From Paraburkholderia elongata (GTDB taxonomy: Bacteria > Pseudomonadota > Gammaproteobacteria > Burkholderiales > Burkholderiaceae): a DNA stretch of 64,000 bases. Below are positions 8,280 through 17,578 of this stretch, piece by piece (the stretch's first letter is position 1; every line of letters begins with the position of its first letter). The notes below the pieces were generated by a model, which did no database searches, was not told where the DNA came from, and saw only the letters and a program-made list of their open reading frames with translations. The position numbers and the translations under genes were made by a program. Location: the NCBI RefSeq assembly GCF_013177735.1, contig NZ_WOEZ01000195.1, positions 1 through 64,000 of the forward strand. Direction: 5' to 3'.

Positions 8280-8984
8280 TTAACTGAGTGCTTCGCGTTC
8301 GAGCGCGTCGCGCGACTTGTGCCGCACGTCGGTGCCCTTGACGATGTAAATGATGAATTCGGCGATGTTCTTCGCGTGGTCGCCGATCCGTTCGATCGCC
8401 TTGGCGATGAACAGGAAATCGAGGCCCACCGAAATCGAACGCGGATCTTCAGTCATGTACGAAATCAGCTTGCGAACGAAAGCTCGGAATTCTTCGTCGA
8501 TCGCCTTGTCGTCGCGCACGATCTGCGCGGCGGCGACCGTATCCAGACGCGCAAATGCGTCCAGCGCGCGGCGCAGAATCGACACCGCCATTTCGCCCGA
8601 CAATTTGATCTCGGCGATATTGATGGTGCGCGAGGCGCCGTCTTCCATCAGACGCTTGGTACGCTTGGCGATTTTTTCAGCTTCGTCGCCGGCGCGTTCG
8701 AGATTCGTGATGGTCTTCGAAATCGCGATCAGGAGGCGCAAGTCGCGCGCGGCCGGCTGACGGCGCGCGATGATGTTGCTGCACTCTTCGTCGATTTCGA
8801 CTTCCATCGTGTTCAGGCGCTCTTCGGCCGCGATCACCTGTTCGGCGACGTCGAGGTCGAAGTTGTTGAGCGCAATCATCGCGTTGACGATCTGCGACTC
8901 GACCAGGCCGCCCATTTCGAGCACCTTCGAAGAAACGAGGTTCAGGTCGGCGTCGAACTGGCTGGACAGATGTTTATCGGACAT
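8280..8984 (-). CDS. phoU: Phosphate signalling regulator PhoU
   Basis: A 234-residue protein with the two PhoU helical repeats. Metal-binding type motifs are visible in each half: ERAGDEAEKIAKR near residues 96-108 and ERIGDHAKNIAEF near 192-204. PhoU connects PstB and PhoR and keeps PhoR in the inhibitory state when phosphate is plentiful. It lies 28 bases after pstB and 26 bases before phoB on the same strand. Confidence 0.96.
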   Translation of the reverse strand: MSDKHLSSQFDADLNLVSSKVLEMGGLVESQIVNAMIALNNFDLDVAEQVIAAEERLNTMEVEIDEECSNIIARRQPAARDLRLLIAISKTITNLERAGDEAEKIAKRTKRLMEDGASRTINIAEIKLSGEMAVSILRRALDAFARLDTVAAAQIVRDDKAIDEEFRAFVRKLISYMTEDPRSISVGLDFLFIAKAIERIGDHAKNIAEFIIYIVKGTDVRHKSRDALEREALS

Positions 8985-9012
8985 GTCGTACTCCGTTGTT
9001 TTGCGCGGCGGC

Positions 9013-9861
9013 TTAGCCGAAGCGGCCAGTAATGTAGTCCTCGGTTTCCTTGCGGACCGGCTTGATGAAGATCTTTTCGGTATCGCTGAATTCGATCAAT
9101 TCACCGAGGTACATATAGGCAGTGTAGTCCGAACAGCGCGCGGCCTGTTGCATGTTGTGGGTGACGATCACCACCGTGTAATCACTCTTCAATTCAGCGA
9201 TCAACTCTTCGATACGGCCCGTGGAAATCGGGTCGAGTGCGGAGCACGGCTCGTCGAGCAGCAGCACTTCGGGACGGATCGCGATACCGCGCGCGATACA
9301 CAGACGCTGCTGCTGGCCGCCGGACAAACCGTAGCCGCTCTGGCCCAATTTGTCCTTCACTTCGTTCCACAGCGCGGCCTTGGTCAGCGCCCATTCCACG
9401 CGGTCGTCCATTTCCGAGCGCGGCAGTGTTTCGAACATCTTCACGCCGAATGCGATGTTGTCGTAGATCGACATCGGGAACGGCGTCGGCTTCTGGAACA
9501 CCATGCCGATCCGCGCGCGCAGCAGCGAAATATCGCGCTTGGAGGTCAGCAGGTTTTCGCCGTCCATCAGGATCTCGCCTTCGGCGCGTTGCTCCGGATA
9601 GAGCGCGTACATCTTGTTGAGCGTGCGCAGCAAGGTGGACTTGCCGCAACCCGACGGGCCGATGAACGCGGTCACCTTGCCTTCGGGAATACGCAGATTG
9701 ATATTCTTCAACGCGTGATACTTCCCGTAGAAGAAGTTCAGGTCGTTGATCTCAATCTTCGGACGCGACGACGCTTGCGCCTGGCCGCTTTGGGCGGGAT
9801 CGAAACCGGCGGGCGCCGTCGGACGCGCGCTCGGATTGAGTTGAGTTTCTGCCATATTCAT
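9013..9861 (-). CDS. pstB: Phosphate ABC transporter ATP-binding protein PstB
   Basis: A 282-residue ABC ATPase. Walker A GPSGCGKST, Q-loop segment VFQKPTPFPMSIYDN, signature LSGGQQQR, Walker B LLLDEPCSALDP and the switch histidine in IVTHNM are all present. The N-terminal extension of about 30 residues is Pro/Ala-rich. It energises phosphate import with PstA and PstC. GGAG lies 9 bases before ATG. Spacing to pstA is 17 bases. Confidence 0.97.
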   Translation of the reverse strand: MNMAETQLNPSARPTAPAGFDPAQSGQAQASSRPKIEINDLNFFYGKYHALKNINLRIPEGKVTAFIGPSGCGKSTLLRTLNKMYALYPEQRAEGEILMDGENLLTSKRDISLLRARIGMVFQKPTPFPMSIYDNIAFGVKMFETLPRSEMDDRVEWALTKAALWNEVKDKLGQSGYGLSGGQQQRLCIARGIAIRPEVLLLDEPCSALDPISTGRIEELIAELKSDYTVVIVTHNMQQAARCSDYTAYMYLGELIEFSDTEKIFIKPVRKETEDYITGRFG

Positions 9862-9878
9862 CGGATTACACTCCGCCC

Positions 9879-10775
9879 TTACTTATTCGAAAAGATCGTG
9901 CGCGCAAGGATATTCAATCCCAGCACCGCGAGCGTGATCAGGAACACGCCGGCCCACGCGAGCGATTGCCATTGCGCAAACGGGCTCATCGCGAACTTGT
10001 AAATCGTGACCGGCAGATTCGCGACTGGCTGGTTCATGTTCAGCGAGAAGAACTGGTTCGACAACGCGGTGAACAGCAGCGGCGCGGTTTCGCCGGCAAT
10101 GCGCGCGACGCCGAGTAAGACGCCGGTGATAACGCCCGCAATCGACGCCTTCAGTGTGATCGACAGCACCATCTTCCACTTCGGCGTACCGAGTGCAAAA
10201 GCGGCTTCACGCAGCGCATTCGGCACCAGTTTCAGCATGTTTTCGGTGGTGCGGATCACGATCGGAATCTGCAGCAGCGCGAGCGCGAACACGCCCGCCC
10301 AACCGCTGAAGTGACCCATCTTCGCAACGACGAGTGCATAGACGAACAGACCCACTACGATCGACGGCGCCGACAACAGGATGTCGTTGATGAAACGCGT
10401 GATACTGGCGAGCCAGCCCTTCTGACCGTACTCGGCGAGATAGACCCCCGCCAGAATGCCGATCGGCGTGCCGATGATCGTTGCGAGTGCAACCAGCATC
10501 AAGCTGCCGACGATCGCGTTGGCGAGACCGCCGCCATCGGTGTTCGGCGGCGGCGTGGATTGCGTGAACAATTCAACCGACAAGCCGCCGATACCGAGGC
10601 GCAGGGTCGTATAAAGAATCCACACCAGCCACAGCAGGCCGAACGCCATGGCCGCGAGTGACAGCGTCAGCGCAACCGCATTCTTCTTGCGGCGGCGGCC
10701 TTGCAGACGCACGCGCATCGCTTCGAGCGCGGCGGGGTCGTTCGAACCCGGCATATTCAAGGTGGGCTGGCTCAT
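9879..10775 (-). CDS. pstA: Phosphate ABC transporter permease PstA
   Basis: A 298-residue inner-membrane permease with a first membrane segment near residues 37-57 and five further segments. The binding-protein-dependent transport signature with the EAA-type loop is visible at NALREAAFALGTPKWKM. Its start overlaps the pstC stop by four bases (ATGA), indicating translational coupling. It forms the channel with PstC. Confidence 0.96.
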   Translation of the reverse strand: MSQPTLNMPGSNDPAALEAMRVRLQGRRRKKNAVALTLSLAAMAFGLLWLVWILYTTLRLGIGGLSVELFTQSTPPPNTDGGGLANAIVGSLMLVALATIIGTPIGILAGVYLAEYGQKGWLASITRFINDILLSAPSIVVGLFVYALVVAKMGHFSGWAGVFALALLQIPIVIRTTENMLKLVPNALREAAFALGTPKWKMVLSITLKASIAGVITGVLLGVARIAGETAPLLFTALSNQFFSLNMNQPVANLPVTIYKFAMSPFAQWQSLAWAGVFLITLAVLGLNILARTIFSNK

Positions 10776-11773
10776 TTCGCGCCCTCCCCTTTTTCGAGGC
10801 GAAGCAACATGAACTTCGAGATCGCCAGGACGATGAAAGTAATCACAAACAGGATCAACCCGAGTTCCATCAGCGCCGACGTATGCAGGCCCGGATCCGC
10901 TTCCGCGAATTCATTGGCGAGCGCCGAGGTAATGCTGTTGCCCGGCGAAAACAGCGAGACGTTATCGAGCAGATTGGTGTTGCCGATCACGAAAGTGACC
11001 GCCATCGTTTCACCGAGCGCGCGGCCGAGGCCGAGCATCACGCCGCCGATCACACCGCTCTTGGTGAAGGGCAGCACGATCTTCCACATCACTTCCCAGG
11101 TCGTGCAGCCGATGCCGTACGCCGATTCCTTCAACAGGACCGGCGTGACTTCGAACACGTCGCGCATCACCGAGGCGATGTACGGAATGATCATGATCGC
11201 GAGAATCACACCCGCGCACAGAATACCGATGCCGATCGGCGCACCCTGAAACAGCGCGCCGACGAACGGGATGCCGCCCAACACCGCGCCGAGCGGCTTT
11301 TCGAACCACGTCGCGAAGATCGGTGCAAACACCAGCAGACCCCACATGCCGTAGACGATCGACGGGATCGCGGCGAGCAGTTCGATGGCGATACCGAGCG
11401 GACGGCGCAACCACGCGGGCGCGAGTTCGGTCAGGAAAAGCGCGATGCCGAAGCTGACGGGCACCGCGATGAGGAGTGCAATGAGCGAGGTCGCGATCGT
11501 GCCATAAATGGGCACCAGTGCGCCGAATTGCTTGCTAGGTGGATCCCAGTCGGAGGTCCACAGAAACGCGAGGCCGAACTGCTTGATCGACGGCAGGGAG
11601 GCGACGATCAGTGAAACGATGATGCCGCCGAGCAGCAACAGGGTGACGACGGCGGCGAGACGGGTAAGGCCGCCGAAAATGACGTCGCCGGCGCGGCTGG
11701 GTGCTTTCTGCTGCGACGCGCTGCCGGGCGGTGTCGACCTCGCCGCGCCAGACGCTAAATGGATATCGGACAT
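10772..11773 (-). CDS. pstC: Phosphate ABC transporter permease PstC
   Basis: A 333-residue permease. The EAA-loop motif LLKESAYGIGCTTWEVMWKI and several hydrophobic segments identify it as PstC. The frame is open to a GTG at 11812. The ATG at 11773 is preferred because the extra 13 residues add no typical sequence and AGG lies just before the ATG. It is separated from pstS by a 146-bp spacer holding a perfect hairpin, the usual place for lowering downstream expression relative to the binding protein. Confidence 0.95.
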   Translation of the reverse strand: MSDIHLASGAARSTPPGSASQQKAPSRAGDVIFGGLTRLAAVVTLLLLGGIIVSLIVASLPSIKQFGLAFLWTSDWDPPSKQFGALVPIYGTIATSLIALLIAVPVSFGIALFLTELAPAWLRRPLGIAIELLAAIPSIVYGMWGLLVFAPIFATWFEKPLGAVLGGIPFVGALFQGAPIGIGILCAGVILAIMIIPYIASVMRDVFEVTPVLLKESAYGIGCTTWEVMWKIVLPFTKSGVIGGVMLGLGRALGETMAVTFVIGNTNLLDNVSLFSPGNSITSALANEFAEADPGLHTSALMELGLILFVITFIVLAISKFMLLRLEKGEGAK

Positions 11774-11855
11774 GAGAGCCTGATGGACCTGTTTCCAGTT
11801 GCCGTATGACACTTGTCGTGCGGCGGATAATGCTGGGCTAATGCCGGTGTAATGC

Positions 11856-11887
11856 CATTGGCCGTCCTCGAATGAGGACGGCCAATG
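11856..11887 (-). promoter_or_regulatory. Intercistronic hairpin between pstS and pstC
   Basis: A perfect 14-bp stem (CATTGGCCGTCCTC at 11856-11869 with GAGGACGGCCAATG at 11874-11887) closes a 4-base loop. On the transcribed strand no T tract follows, so it does not look like a standard terminator. It fits a 3' stabiliser or partial block that raises pstS message over pstCAB. Confidence 0.75.
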
Positions 11888-11919
11888 TATTGCTAGATGC
11901 CTACTGCTTACTGCGTCGC

Positions 11920-12951
11920 TCAGTCAGCAATAGCCTTGCCCGAAGCGTCCTTCACCTTCGCCTTCCATTGCGTGCGGATTTCCGACACAACCGAATCCGG
12001 CAGCGAGATGTAGTCCAGATCGTTCGCGGCTTGCGTGCCGTTCTTGAACGCCCAATCGAAGAACTTCAGCGTTTCGGTGCCTTGCGGCGCCTTTTCTTGC
12101 GTCGTGTGCAGCAGCACGAACGTTGCGCCGACGATCGGCCATGCGTTCTTGCCCGGCTCGTTCGTCAAGATCTGGTAGAACGACTTCGACCAGTCCGCGC
12201 CCGCTGCCGCTGCCTTGAACGTTTCCGTCTTCGGCTCGACGACCGTGCCCGTCGAGTTCTTCAACGCCACGTACGTCATCTTGTTTTGCTTCGCGTACGC
12301 CCACTCGACGTAGCCGATTGCGCCCGGCAGACGTTGCACGAAGGCTGCGACGCCGTCGTTGCCCTTGCCGCCCGTACCCGTCGGCCAGTTGACCGTCGAA
12401 CCTTCACCAACCTTCGACTTCCAGTCTGCGTTGACCTTCGACAGGTAGTTCGTCCAGATGAAGCTGGTGCCCGAACCATCGGCGCGGCGAACCACGGCGA
12501 TGTCGGTATCCGGCAGCTTGATCTTCGGGTTCAGCGCAACAATCGCCGGATCGTTCCACTTCTTGATCTTGCCCAGGTAGATGTCGCCCAGCACTTCGCC
12601 CGACAGCGTCAGTTCAGCCGGCTTCACGCCCGGCACGTTGACGACCGGCACCACGCCGCCGACCACCGTCGGGAACTGGAACAGGCCTTCCTTGGCGAGG
12701 TCTTCGTCCTTCAGCGGAGCGTCCGAACCGGCGAAGTCGACCGTCTTCGCGATGATCTGCTTGATACCGCCCGACGAGCCGATACCTTGGTAGTTGACCT
12801 TGCCGCCGCCCGACTTCTGGTACGCGTCAGCCCACTTCGTGTAGATCGGTGCTGCGAAGGTGCTGCCCGCGCCGGTGATGTCTGCGGCTTGCGCTGCGAT
12901 CGCGAAAAGCGCGCCAGCGACGCCAGCGAACACGGTTTGCATCAATTTCAT
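11920..12951 (-). CDS. pstS: Phosphate-binding periplasmic protein PstS
   Basis: A 343-residue solute-binding protein. The Sec signal peptide ends at AAQA-ADITGAG (about residue 22). ITGAGSTFAAPIYTKW and the phosphate-contact regions GIGSSGG, DFAGSDAPL and RADGSGTSF are typical of PstS. The ATG at 12951 is chosen because GGAGG lies 6 bases before it and the signal peptide starts there. It is the first gene of the pst-pho operon and has the strongest Pho box in the window. Confidence 0.97.
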   Translation of the reverse strand: MKLMQTVFAGVAGALFAIAAQAADITGAGSTFAAPIYTKWADAYQKSGGGKVNYQGIGSSGGIKQIIAKTVDFAGSDAPLKDEDLAKEGLFQFPTVVGGVVPVVNVPGVKPAELTLSGEVLGDIYLGKIKKWNDPAIVALNPKIKLPDTDIAVVRRADGSGTSFIWTNYLSKVNADWKSKVGEGSTVNWPTGTGGKGNDGVAAFVQRLPGAIGYVEWAYAKQNKMTYVALKNSTGTVVEPKTETFKAAAAGADWSKSFYQILTNEPGKNAWPIVGATFVLLHTTQEKAPQGTETLKFFDWAFKNGTQAANDLDYISLPDSVVSEIRTQWKAKVKDASGKAIAD

Positions 12952-13001
12952 GAGACCTCCAAGGGTGTGAGCGGTGTGAGCGAATAACATGAACACCGCG
13001 A

Positions 13002-13056
13002 AGCTTAGGGTCTCTTTGTGACAGTAACGTGACTAACCGTGAAACGGATGTGACAA
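13002..13056 (-). promoter_or_regulatory. Double Pho box and -10 upstream of pstS
   Basis: Reading the minus strand, TTGTCAC, GTTTCAC, TAGTCAC and CTGTCAC start at 13056, 13045, 13035 and 13024 (spacings 11, 10 and 11 bp). TAAGCT (13007-13002) follows after 10 bases and can serve as -10. CTGTCAC is an exact PhoB half-site. This is the expected control site of the pst operon. Confidence 0.85.
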
Positions 13057-13318
13057 TGAGATTACTAAGGTGAAAGGCGCGCGCGTGGACGAATTACCGG
13101 TTTAGCGGAATTGCAGGCGTCGCTCTACAGATTAGGCGAAAAAGATGGGGCGCGAACGTTTGCGTGCGGGGAGAGGGGTCTGGCGGGGATTTTTGACGGT
13201 TCGCTGGCGGGTTCGCCAACTGACGGGGCGAGGACGGACTGCTTGCCGCCCGCCGCTGTCGAATTAGCGTCGGGACGGCCGTGCTGTCGTTTCTCGCTTC
13301 CTCGGGGAGGCGCGTGGT
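13057..13318. other. Gap between pstS promoter and glmM
   Basis: About 260 bases between the pstS control region and the glmM stop. Several short frames exist, but none has a ribosome site or family-like sequence. I see no clear terminator for glmM here. Confidence 0.5.
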
Positions 13319-14677
13319 TTAAGCCGTGGCTTGCTTGACCGCGTCGGCGATCGTTTCGGCATGGTGAACCGCGTCGTCGACATTCTCCGCCTCGACCATC
13401 ACGCGTAGAACGGGCTCGGTGCCCGAGGCGCGAATCAACACTCGGCCGCGGCCGTTCAGCGCTTCCTCGGCCTTGCTGATGGCGCGGCGGATCGCGTCGC
13501 TGCCCTTCCAATCCGCGCCGGGCTTCATCCGCACGTTAATTAGCTTCTGCGGGAACAGCGTGACGCCGTGGAGCAACTCGGCGAGCGTTTTGTCGCTGCG
13601 CTTCATCGCGGCCAGCACCAGCAGGGCCGACACGATGCCGTCGCCAGTCGAATGGCGGTCAAGGGAGAGAATATGGCCGGAACCTTCTGCACCCAGTTGC
13701 CAGCCGTGCTCACGCAACTGCTCGAGTACGTAGCGGTCGCCCACCGCCGCGCGGACGAATTTCACGCCGGCTTCCTGTAGCGCGACTTCGACCGCCATGT
13801 TGGTCATCAAGGTGCCGACCGCGCCTTCCACTTTGCCGTCGGTCGCCATGCGGTCCTTGACCAGCACGTACAGCAGCTCGTCGCCGTTATACAGGCGGCC
13901 TGCCGAGTCCACGACCTGCAGACGGTCGGCGTCGCCGTCGAGTGCGATACCGAGGTCCGCGTGGTTCGCACGCACCGCGCGCACCAGTGCGTCCGGAGCG
14001 GTCGCACCGACACCGTCATTGATGTTGAAACCGTTCGGCGCGACGCCGATAGGAATCACATCGGCGCCGAGTTCATGGAACACGTGCGGCGCGACGTCGT
14101 ACGCAGCGCCGTGCGCGCAGTCGACCACCAGCTTCAAGCCGCGCAGGTCGAACGCTGCCGGAAAGGTGCTCTTGCAAAATTCGATGTAGCGGCCGGCCGC
14201 GTCGTCGAGGCGCCGCGCCTTGCCGAGTTGCTCGGAGGCGGCGCATGCGAGCGGCAGATCGAGTTGTTCTTCGATCTGCGATTCCACTTCGTCGGGCAGC
14301 TTGTTGCCGTCGGCGGAGAAGAATTTGATGCCGTTGTCGTAGTACGGATTGTGCGACGCGCTGATCACGACGCCCGCAGCGAGCCGCAGTGCGCGCGTCA
14401 GATAGGCGATGCCCGGGGTCGGCATCGGCCCGGCCAGCATGACGTCGACGCCAGCCGCGGAAAAGCCCGCTTCGAGCGCGGCTTCGAGCATATAGCCCGA
14501 CACCCGCGTGTCTTTACCGATCAGCACGGTGGGCCGTGCTCCTGTCCTGGCCCAGCGGTCCGCGCCCGCGAGCACCTTGCCGGCGGCGTAGCCGAGCCGC
14601 AAAACAAACTCCGGCGTAATGGGCCCTTCGCCGACCTTGCCCCGAATCCCGTCTGTTCCAAAATAACGACGTGCCAT
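13319..14677 (-). CDS. glmM: Phosphoglucosamine mutase
   Basis: A 452-residue alpha-D-phosphohexomutase. The phosphoserine loop ISASHNPYYDNG has its active serine near residue 108. The metal-binding loop ALDGDADR and the C-terminal phosphate-binding motif IRASGTEPVLRVMVE are present. It converts glucosamine-6-phosphate to glucosamine-1-phosphate for UDP-GlcNAc, feeding peptidoglycan and LPS. It lies 28 bases after folP, in the widely conserved ftsH-folP-glmM order. Confidence 0.97.
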   Translation of the reverse strand: MARRYFGTDGIRGKVGEGPITPEFVLRLGYAAGKVLAGADRWARTGARPTVLIGKDTRVSGYMLEAALEAGFSAAGVDVMLAGPMPTPGIAYLTRALRLAAGVVISASHNPYYDNGIKFFSADGNKLPDEVESQIEEQLDLPLACAASEQLGKARRLDDAAGRYIEFCKSTFPAAFDLRGLKLVVDCAHGAAYDVAPHVFHELGADVIPIGVAPNGFNINDGVGATAPDALVRAVRANHADLGIALDGDADRLQVVDSAGRLYNGDELLYVLVKDRMATDGKVEGAVGTLMTNMAVEVALQEAGVKFVRAAVGDRYVLEQLREHGWQLGAEGSGHILSLDRHSTGDGIVSALLVLAAMKRSDKTLAELLHGVTLFPQKLINVRMKPGADWKGSDAIRRAISKAEEALNGRGRVLIRASGTEPVLRVMVEAENVDDAVHHAETIADAVKQATA

Positions 14678-14705
14678 CTTTTATGTTCCTCCTTGGCTTT
14701 TGGGG

Positions 14706-15605
14706 TCAGTCATGCGCGCGGCTGTGGTTCGCCGCGTCGCGCATGGCTGCCCATACTTTCAATGCATCCACTGTTTGCGCCACATCGTGCACGCGCAGAA
14801 TTGCCGCGCCGCGCTCGGCGGCACACACCGCCGCGGCGATGCTGCCCGCGACGCGCTCTGGCGCCGGGCGTCCGACGACCGCGCCGACCATCGACTTGCG
14901 CGACATGCCGGCGAGAATGGGGTATGGCGGCTCGGCCCGCGGCGCCGTGTCCGGCAGATGTGCGAGCAGTGCGTAATTGTGTTCGACCACCGCCTTGCCG
15001 AAGCCAAAGCCCGGATCCACGCTGATGCGCGCACGGGCAATGCCCGCCTGCGTCAGGGTCGCCACTCGTTCTTCGAGAAACTGCCGAACCTCGCTCACCA
15101 CGTCTTTATAGTCGGGCTCATGAAGTTGCATGGTCTGCGGCTCGCCAAACATATGCATTACGCAGAGACCGCATTCGCTGTCGCGCACGGCATCAATCGC
15201 ACCGGGCATCCGGAAGCCCCAGATGTCGTTGATCAGGTCGGCGCCCGCGGCCAGCGCGCGGCGCATCACTTCTGGCTTGTACGTGTCGATCGACAGCGGC
15301 ACATTCGCGCCGCGCAGTTGTTCGACCAGCGGGATCACCCGCTCCAGTTCTTCGCCGAGCGGTACGGGCGGCGCACCCGGGCGGGTCGACTCGCCGCCGA
15401 TGTCGATGATGTCCGCGCCGTCGAGCAGCATGCGCTCGGCCTGGCGCAGCGCATCGCCGCGCATCGCGTACTTGCCGCCATCGGAAAAAGAATCGGGTGT
15501 GACATTCAGGATGCCCATGACCAACGGGCGCTCAAAGGTCAGCTTGAAGCGGCCGCATTGCAGCGGCTCGGGGATGGGAAGAGAAGGAAATTCGACTTTC
15601 GACAC
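14706..15605 (-). CDS. folP: Dihydropteroate synthase
   Basis: A TIM-barrel enzyme joining p-aminobenzoate to hydroxymethyl-dihydropterin diphosphate in folate synthesis; it is the sulfonamide target. MGILNVTPDSFSDGG and DIIDIGGESTRPGAPPV are the two signature motifs. The frame opens at a GTG (15671), but a terminator hairpin covers 15638-15668, so the real start must lie later. GTG at 15605 or 15620 are the candidates and no ATG is available; 15605 gives about 299 residues. No good ribosome site is visible for either. Confidence 0.93.
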   Translation of the reverse strand: MSKVEFPSLPIPEPLQCGRFKLTFERPLVMGILNVTPDSFSDGGKYAMRGDALRQAERMLLDGADIIDIGGESTRPGAPPVPLGEELERVIPLVEQLRGANVPLSIDTYKPEVMRRALAAGADLINDIWGFRMPGAIDAVRDSECGLCVMHMFGEPQTMQLHEPDYKDVVSEVRQFLEERVATLTQAGIARARISVDPGFGFGKAVVEHNYALLAHLPDTAPRAEPPYPILAGMSRKSMVGAVVGRPAPERVAGSIAAAVCAAERGAAILRVHDVAQTVDALKVWAAMRDAANHSRAHD

Positions 15606-15637
15606 GTAGCGGTCAATCACATAAAGCGGACAAATGC

Positions 15638-15668
15638 AAAACGGGCCGGTGTGAAACACACCGGCCCG
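15638..15668 (-). terminator. Terminator between ftsH and folP
   Basis: A 12-bp perfect stem (CGGGCCGGTGTG 15642-15653 with CACACCGGCCCG 15657-15668), followed on the minus strand by TTTT. It lies 20 bases after the ftsH stop and would reduce read-through into folP. Confidence 0.8.
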
Positions 15669-15688
15669 CACTTTCTACTGGTCGCCTA

Positions 15689-17578
15689 TCAGGCCGGCGC
15701 GGTCGCGCTACCCGGCTTGACCTCGGTGCCCGGGCTGCCACCCGACGAGGCGTCGCCAACCGACGGCGGCGAACTCTTCGGCGAGCGCGGCGGACGGCCT
15801 GCCATGATGTCGTTGATCTGATCGGCGTCGATCGTTTCCCACTCCATCAGCGCGGCGGTCATCGCTTCAACCTTGTCGCGGTTCTCGTCCAGCAGGCGCT
15901 TCGCGAGGTTGTACTGCTCGTCCAGCACGCGGCGGATTTCCGCATCGACCTTTTGCTGCGTCGCTTCCGAAATGGTGCGCGTGAAGCCACGACCAAACGG
16001 CGTTGCGTCGTTTTCGTCGTCGACGTAGACCATCGGTCCGAGCGCGTCGGTCATACCGAAGCGAGCCACCATGGCGCGGGCCGTAGCCGTTGCCTTGTTG
16101 AAGTCGTCCGATGCGCCGGTGCTGATCAGGTTCAGGAACAACTCTTCCGCGACACGGCCACCGAACAGGATCGCGAGGCGATCCAGCAGGTAGTCCTTTG
16201 AATACGTTTCGTTGTCATGTTCCGGCAGCTGCCACGTCACACCCAGCGCACGGCCGCGCGGAATGATCGTGACCTTGTGCACCGGATCAGCCTTCGGCAA
16301 CAGCTTGGCAATGACCGCGTGACCCGACTCGTGATACGCGGTCGCGCGCTTCGATTCTTCGCGAATCACGGCCGACTTGCGCTCCGGACCCATGAAGATC
16401 TTGTCCTTCGCGTCTTCGAAATCCGCCATCTCGACGATGCGCTTGCCGCGGCGCGCCGCGAACAGCGCGGCTTCGTTCACGAGGTTTGCCAGATCGGCGC
16501 CCGAGAAGCCCGGCGTGCCGCGTGCGATAACCGCTGCGTCGACGTCGTTCGAAATCGGCACCTTGCGCAGGTGAACCTTCATGATGTGCTCGCGGCCGCG
16601 GATGTCCGGCAGACCGACGTACACCTGACGGTCGAAACGGCCCGGACGCAGCAGAGCCTTGTCCAGCACGTCCGAACGGTTCGTGGCAGCGATCACGATC
16701 ACGCCCGAGTTCGCTTCAAAGCCGTCCATCTCGACCAGCATCTGATTCAAGGTCTGTTCGCGTTCGTCGTTACCGCCGCCCATGCCGGCGCCGCGATGAC
16801 GGCCGACCGCGTCGATTTCGTCGATGAACACGATACACGGTGCATGCTTTTTAGCCTGCTCGAACATGTCGCGCACACGAGCCGCACCGACACCTACGAA
16901 CATTTCCACGAAGTCCGAACCCGAGATGCTGAAGAACGGCACCTTCGCTTCACCGGCGATAGCGCGCGCCAGCAGCGTCTTACCGGTTCCCGGCGGGCCG
17001 ACCAGCAGCACGCCGCGCGGAATGCGCCCACCCAGTTTCTGGAACTTCTGCGGATCGCGCAAGAAGTCGACCAGTTCGGAGACTTCTTCCTTGGCTTCGT
17101 CGCAACCGGCGACGTCGGTGAAATTGATTGCGTTGTTGTTTTCGTCGATCAGACGTGCACGGGATTTACCGAACGAGAACGCACCGCCTTTCCCGCCTCC
17201 CTGCATCTGTCGCATCATGTAGAACCAGAAGCCGATGATCAGGATCGTCGGTCCGAGGTAGTACAGCGCGGACACCAGCGCATTCGGTTCGTCATCAGCC
17301 TTGCCGCTCACCTGAACACCATACTTCATCAGATCGCCGACCATCCAGATGTCGCCGGGCGACACGATCTGGTACTTCTGACCGTCTGCTGGAGTGACCG
17401 TGAGGTTCCGCCCCTGGACAATGACGTTCTTGACTTTGCCGTTCTTCGCGTCGTCCATGAACTGCGAATAGGAAACACCTTCCTGGACACGGGGCTTGTC
17501 GAACTGCTTGAACACCGTAAACAGCACCAGTGCGATAACCAGCCACACTGCTGCTTTCGAAAACATATTGTTGTTCAA
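15689..17578 (-). CDS. ftsH: ATP-dependent zinc metalloprotease FtsH
   Basis: A 629-residue membrane AAA+ protease. Two membrane segments (about residues 8-24 and 103-121) flank a periplasmic loop. Walker A GPPGTGKTLLARA, Walker B IVFIDEIDAVG, the SRH region ATNRSDVLDKALLRPGRFDRQ and the zinc site HESGH are all visible. It degrades membrane proteins and regulators such as LpxC in E. coli. Translation probably starts at TTG 17578, because GGAG lies 7 bases before it while the ATG at 17566 is badly spaced. The C-terminus is a Pro/Ser/Gly-rich tail. Confidence 0.97.
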   Translation of the reverse strand: MNNNMFSKAAVWLVIALVLFTVFKQFDKPRVQEGVSYSQFMDDAKNGKVKNVIVQGRNLTVTPADGQKYQIVSPGDIWMVGDLMKYGVQVSGKADDEPNALVSALYYLGPTILIIGFWFYMMRQMQGGGKGGAFSFGKSRARLIDENNNAINFTDVAGCDEAKEEVSELVDFLRDPQKFQKLGGRIPRGVLLVGPPGTGKTLLARAIAGEAKVPFFSISGSDFVEMFVGVGAARVRDMFEQAKKHAPCIVFIDEIDAVGRHRGAGMGGGNDEREQTLNQMLVEMDGFEANSGVIVIAATNRSDVLDKALLRPGRFDRQVYVGLPDIRGREHIMKVHLRKVPISNDVDAAVIARGTPGFSGADLANLVNEAALFAARRGKRIVEMADFEDAKDKIFMGPERKSAVIREESKRATAYHESGHAVIAKLLPKADPVHKVTIIPRGRALGVTWQLPEHDNETYSKDYLLDRLAILFGGRVAEELFLNLISTGASDDFNKATATARAMVARFGMTDALGPMVYVDDENDATPFGRGFTRTISEATQQKVDAEIRRVLDEQYNLAKRLLDENRDKVEAMTAALMEWETIDADQINDIMAGRPPRSPKSSPPSVGDASSGGSPGTEVKPGSATAPA

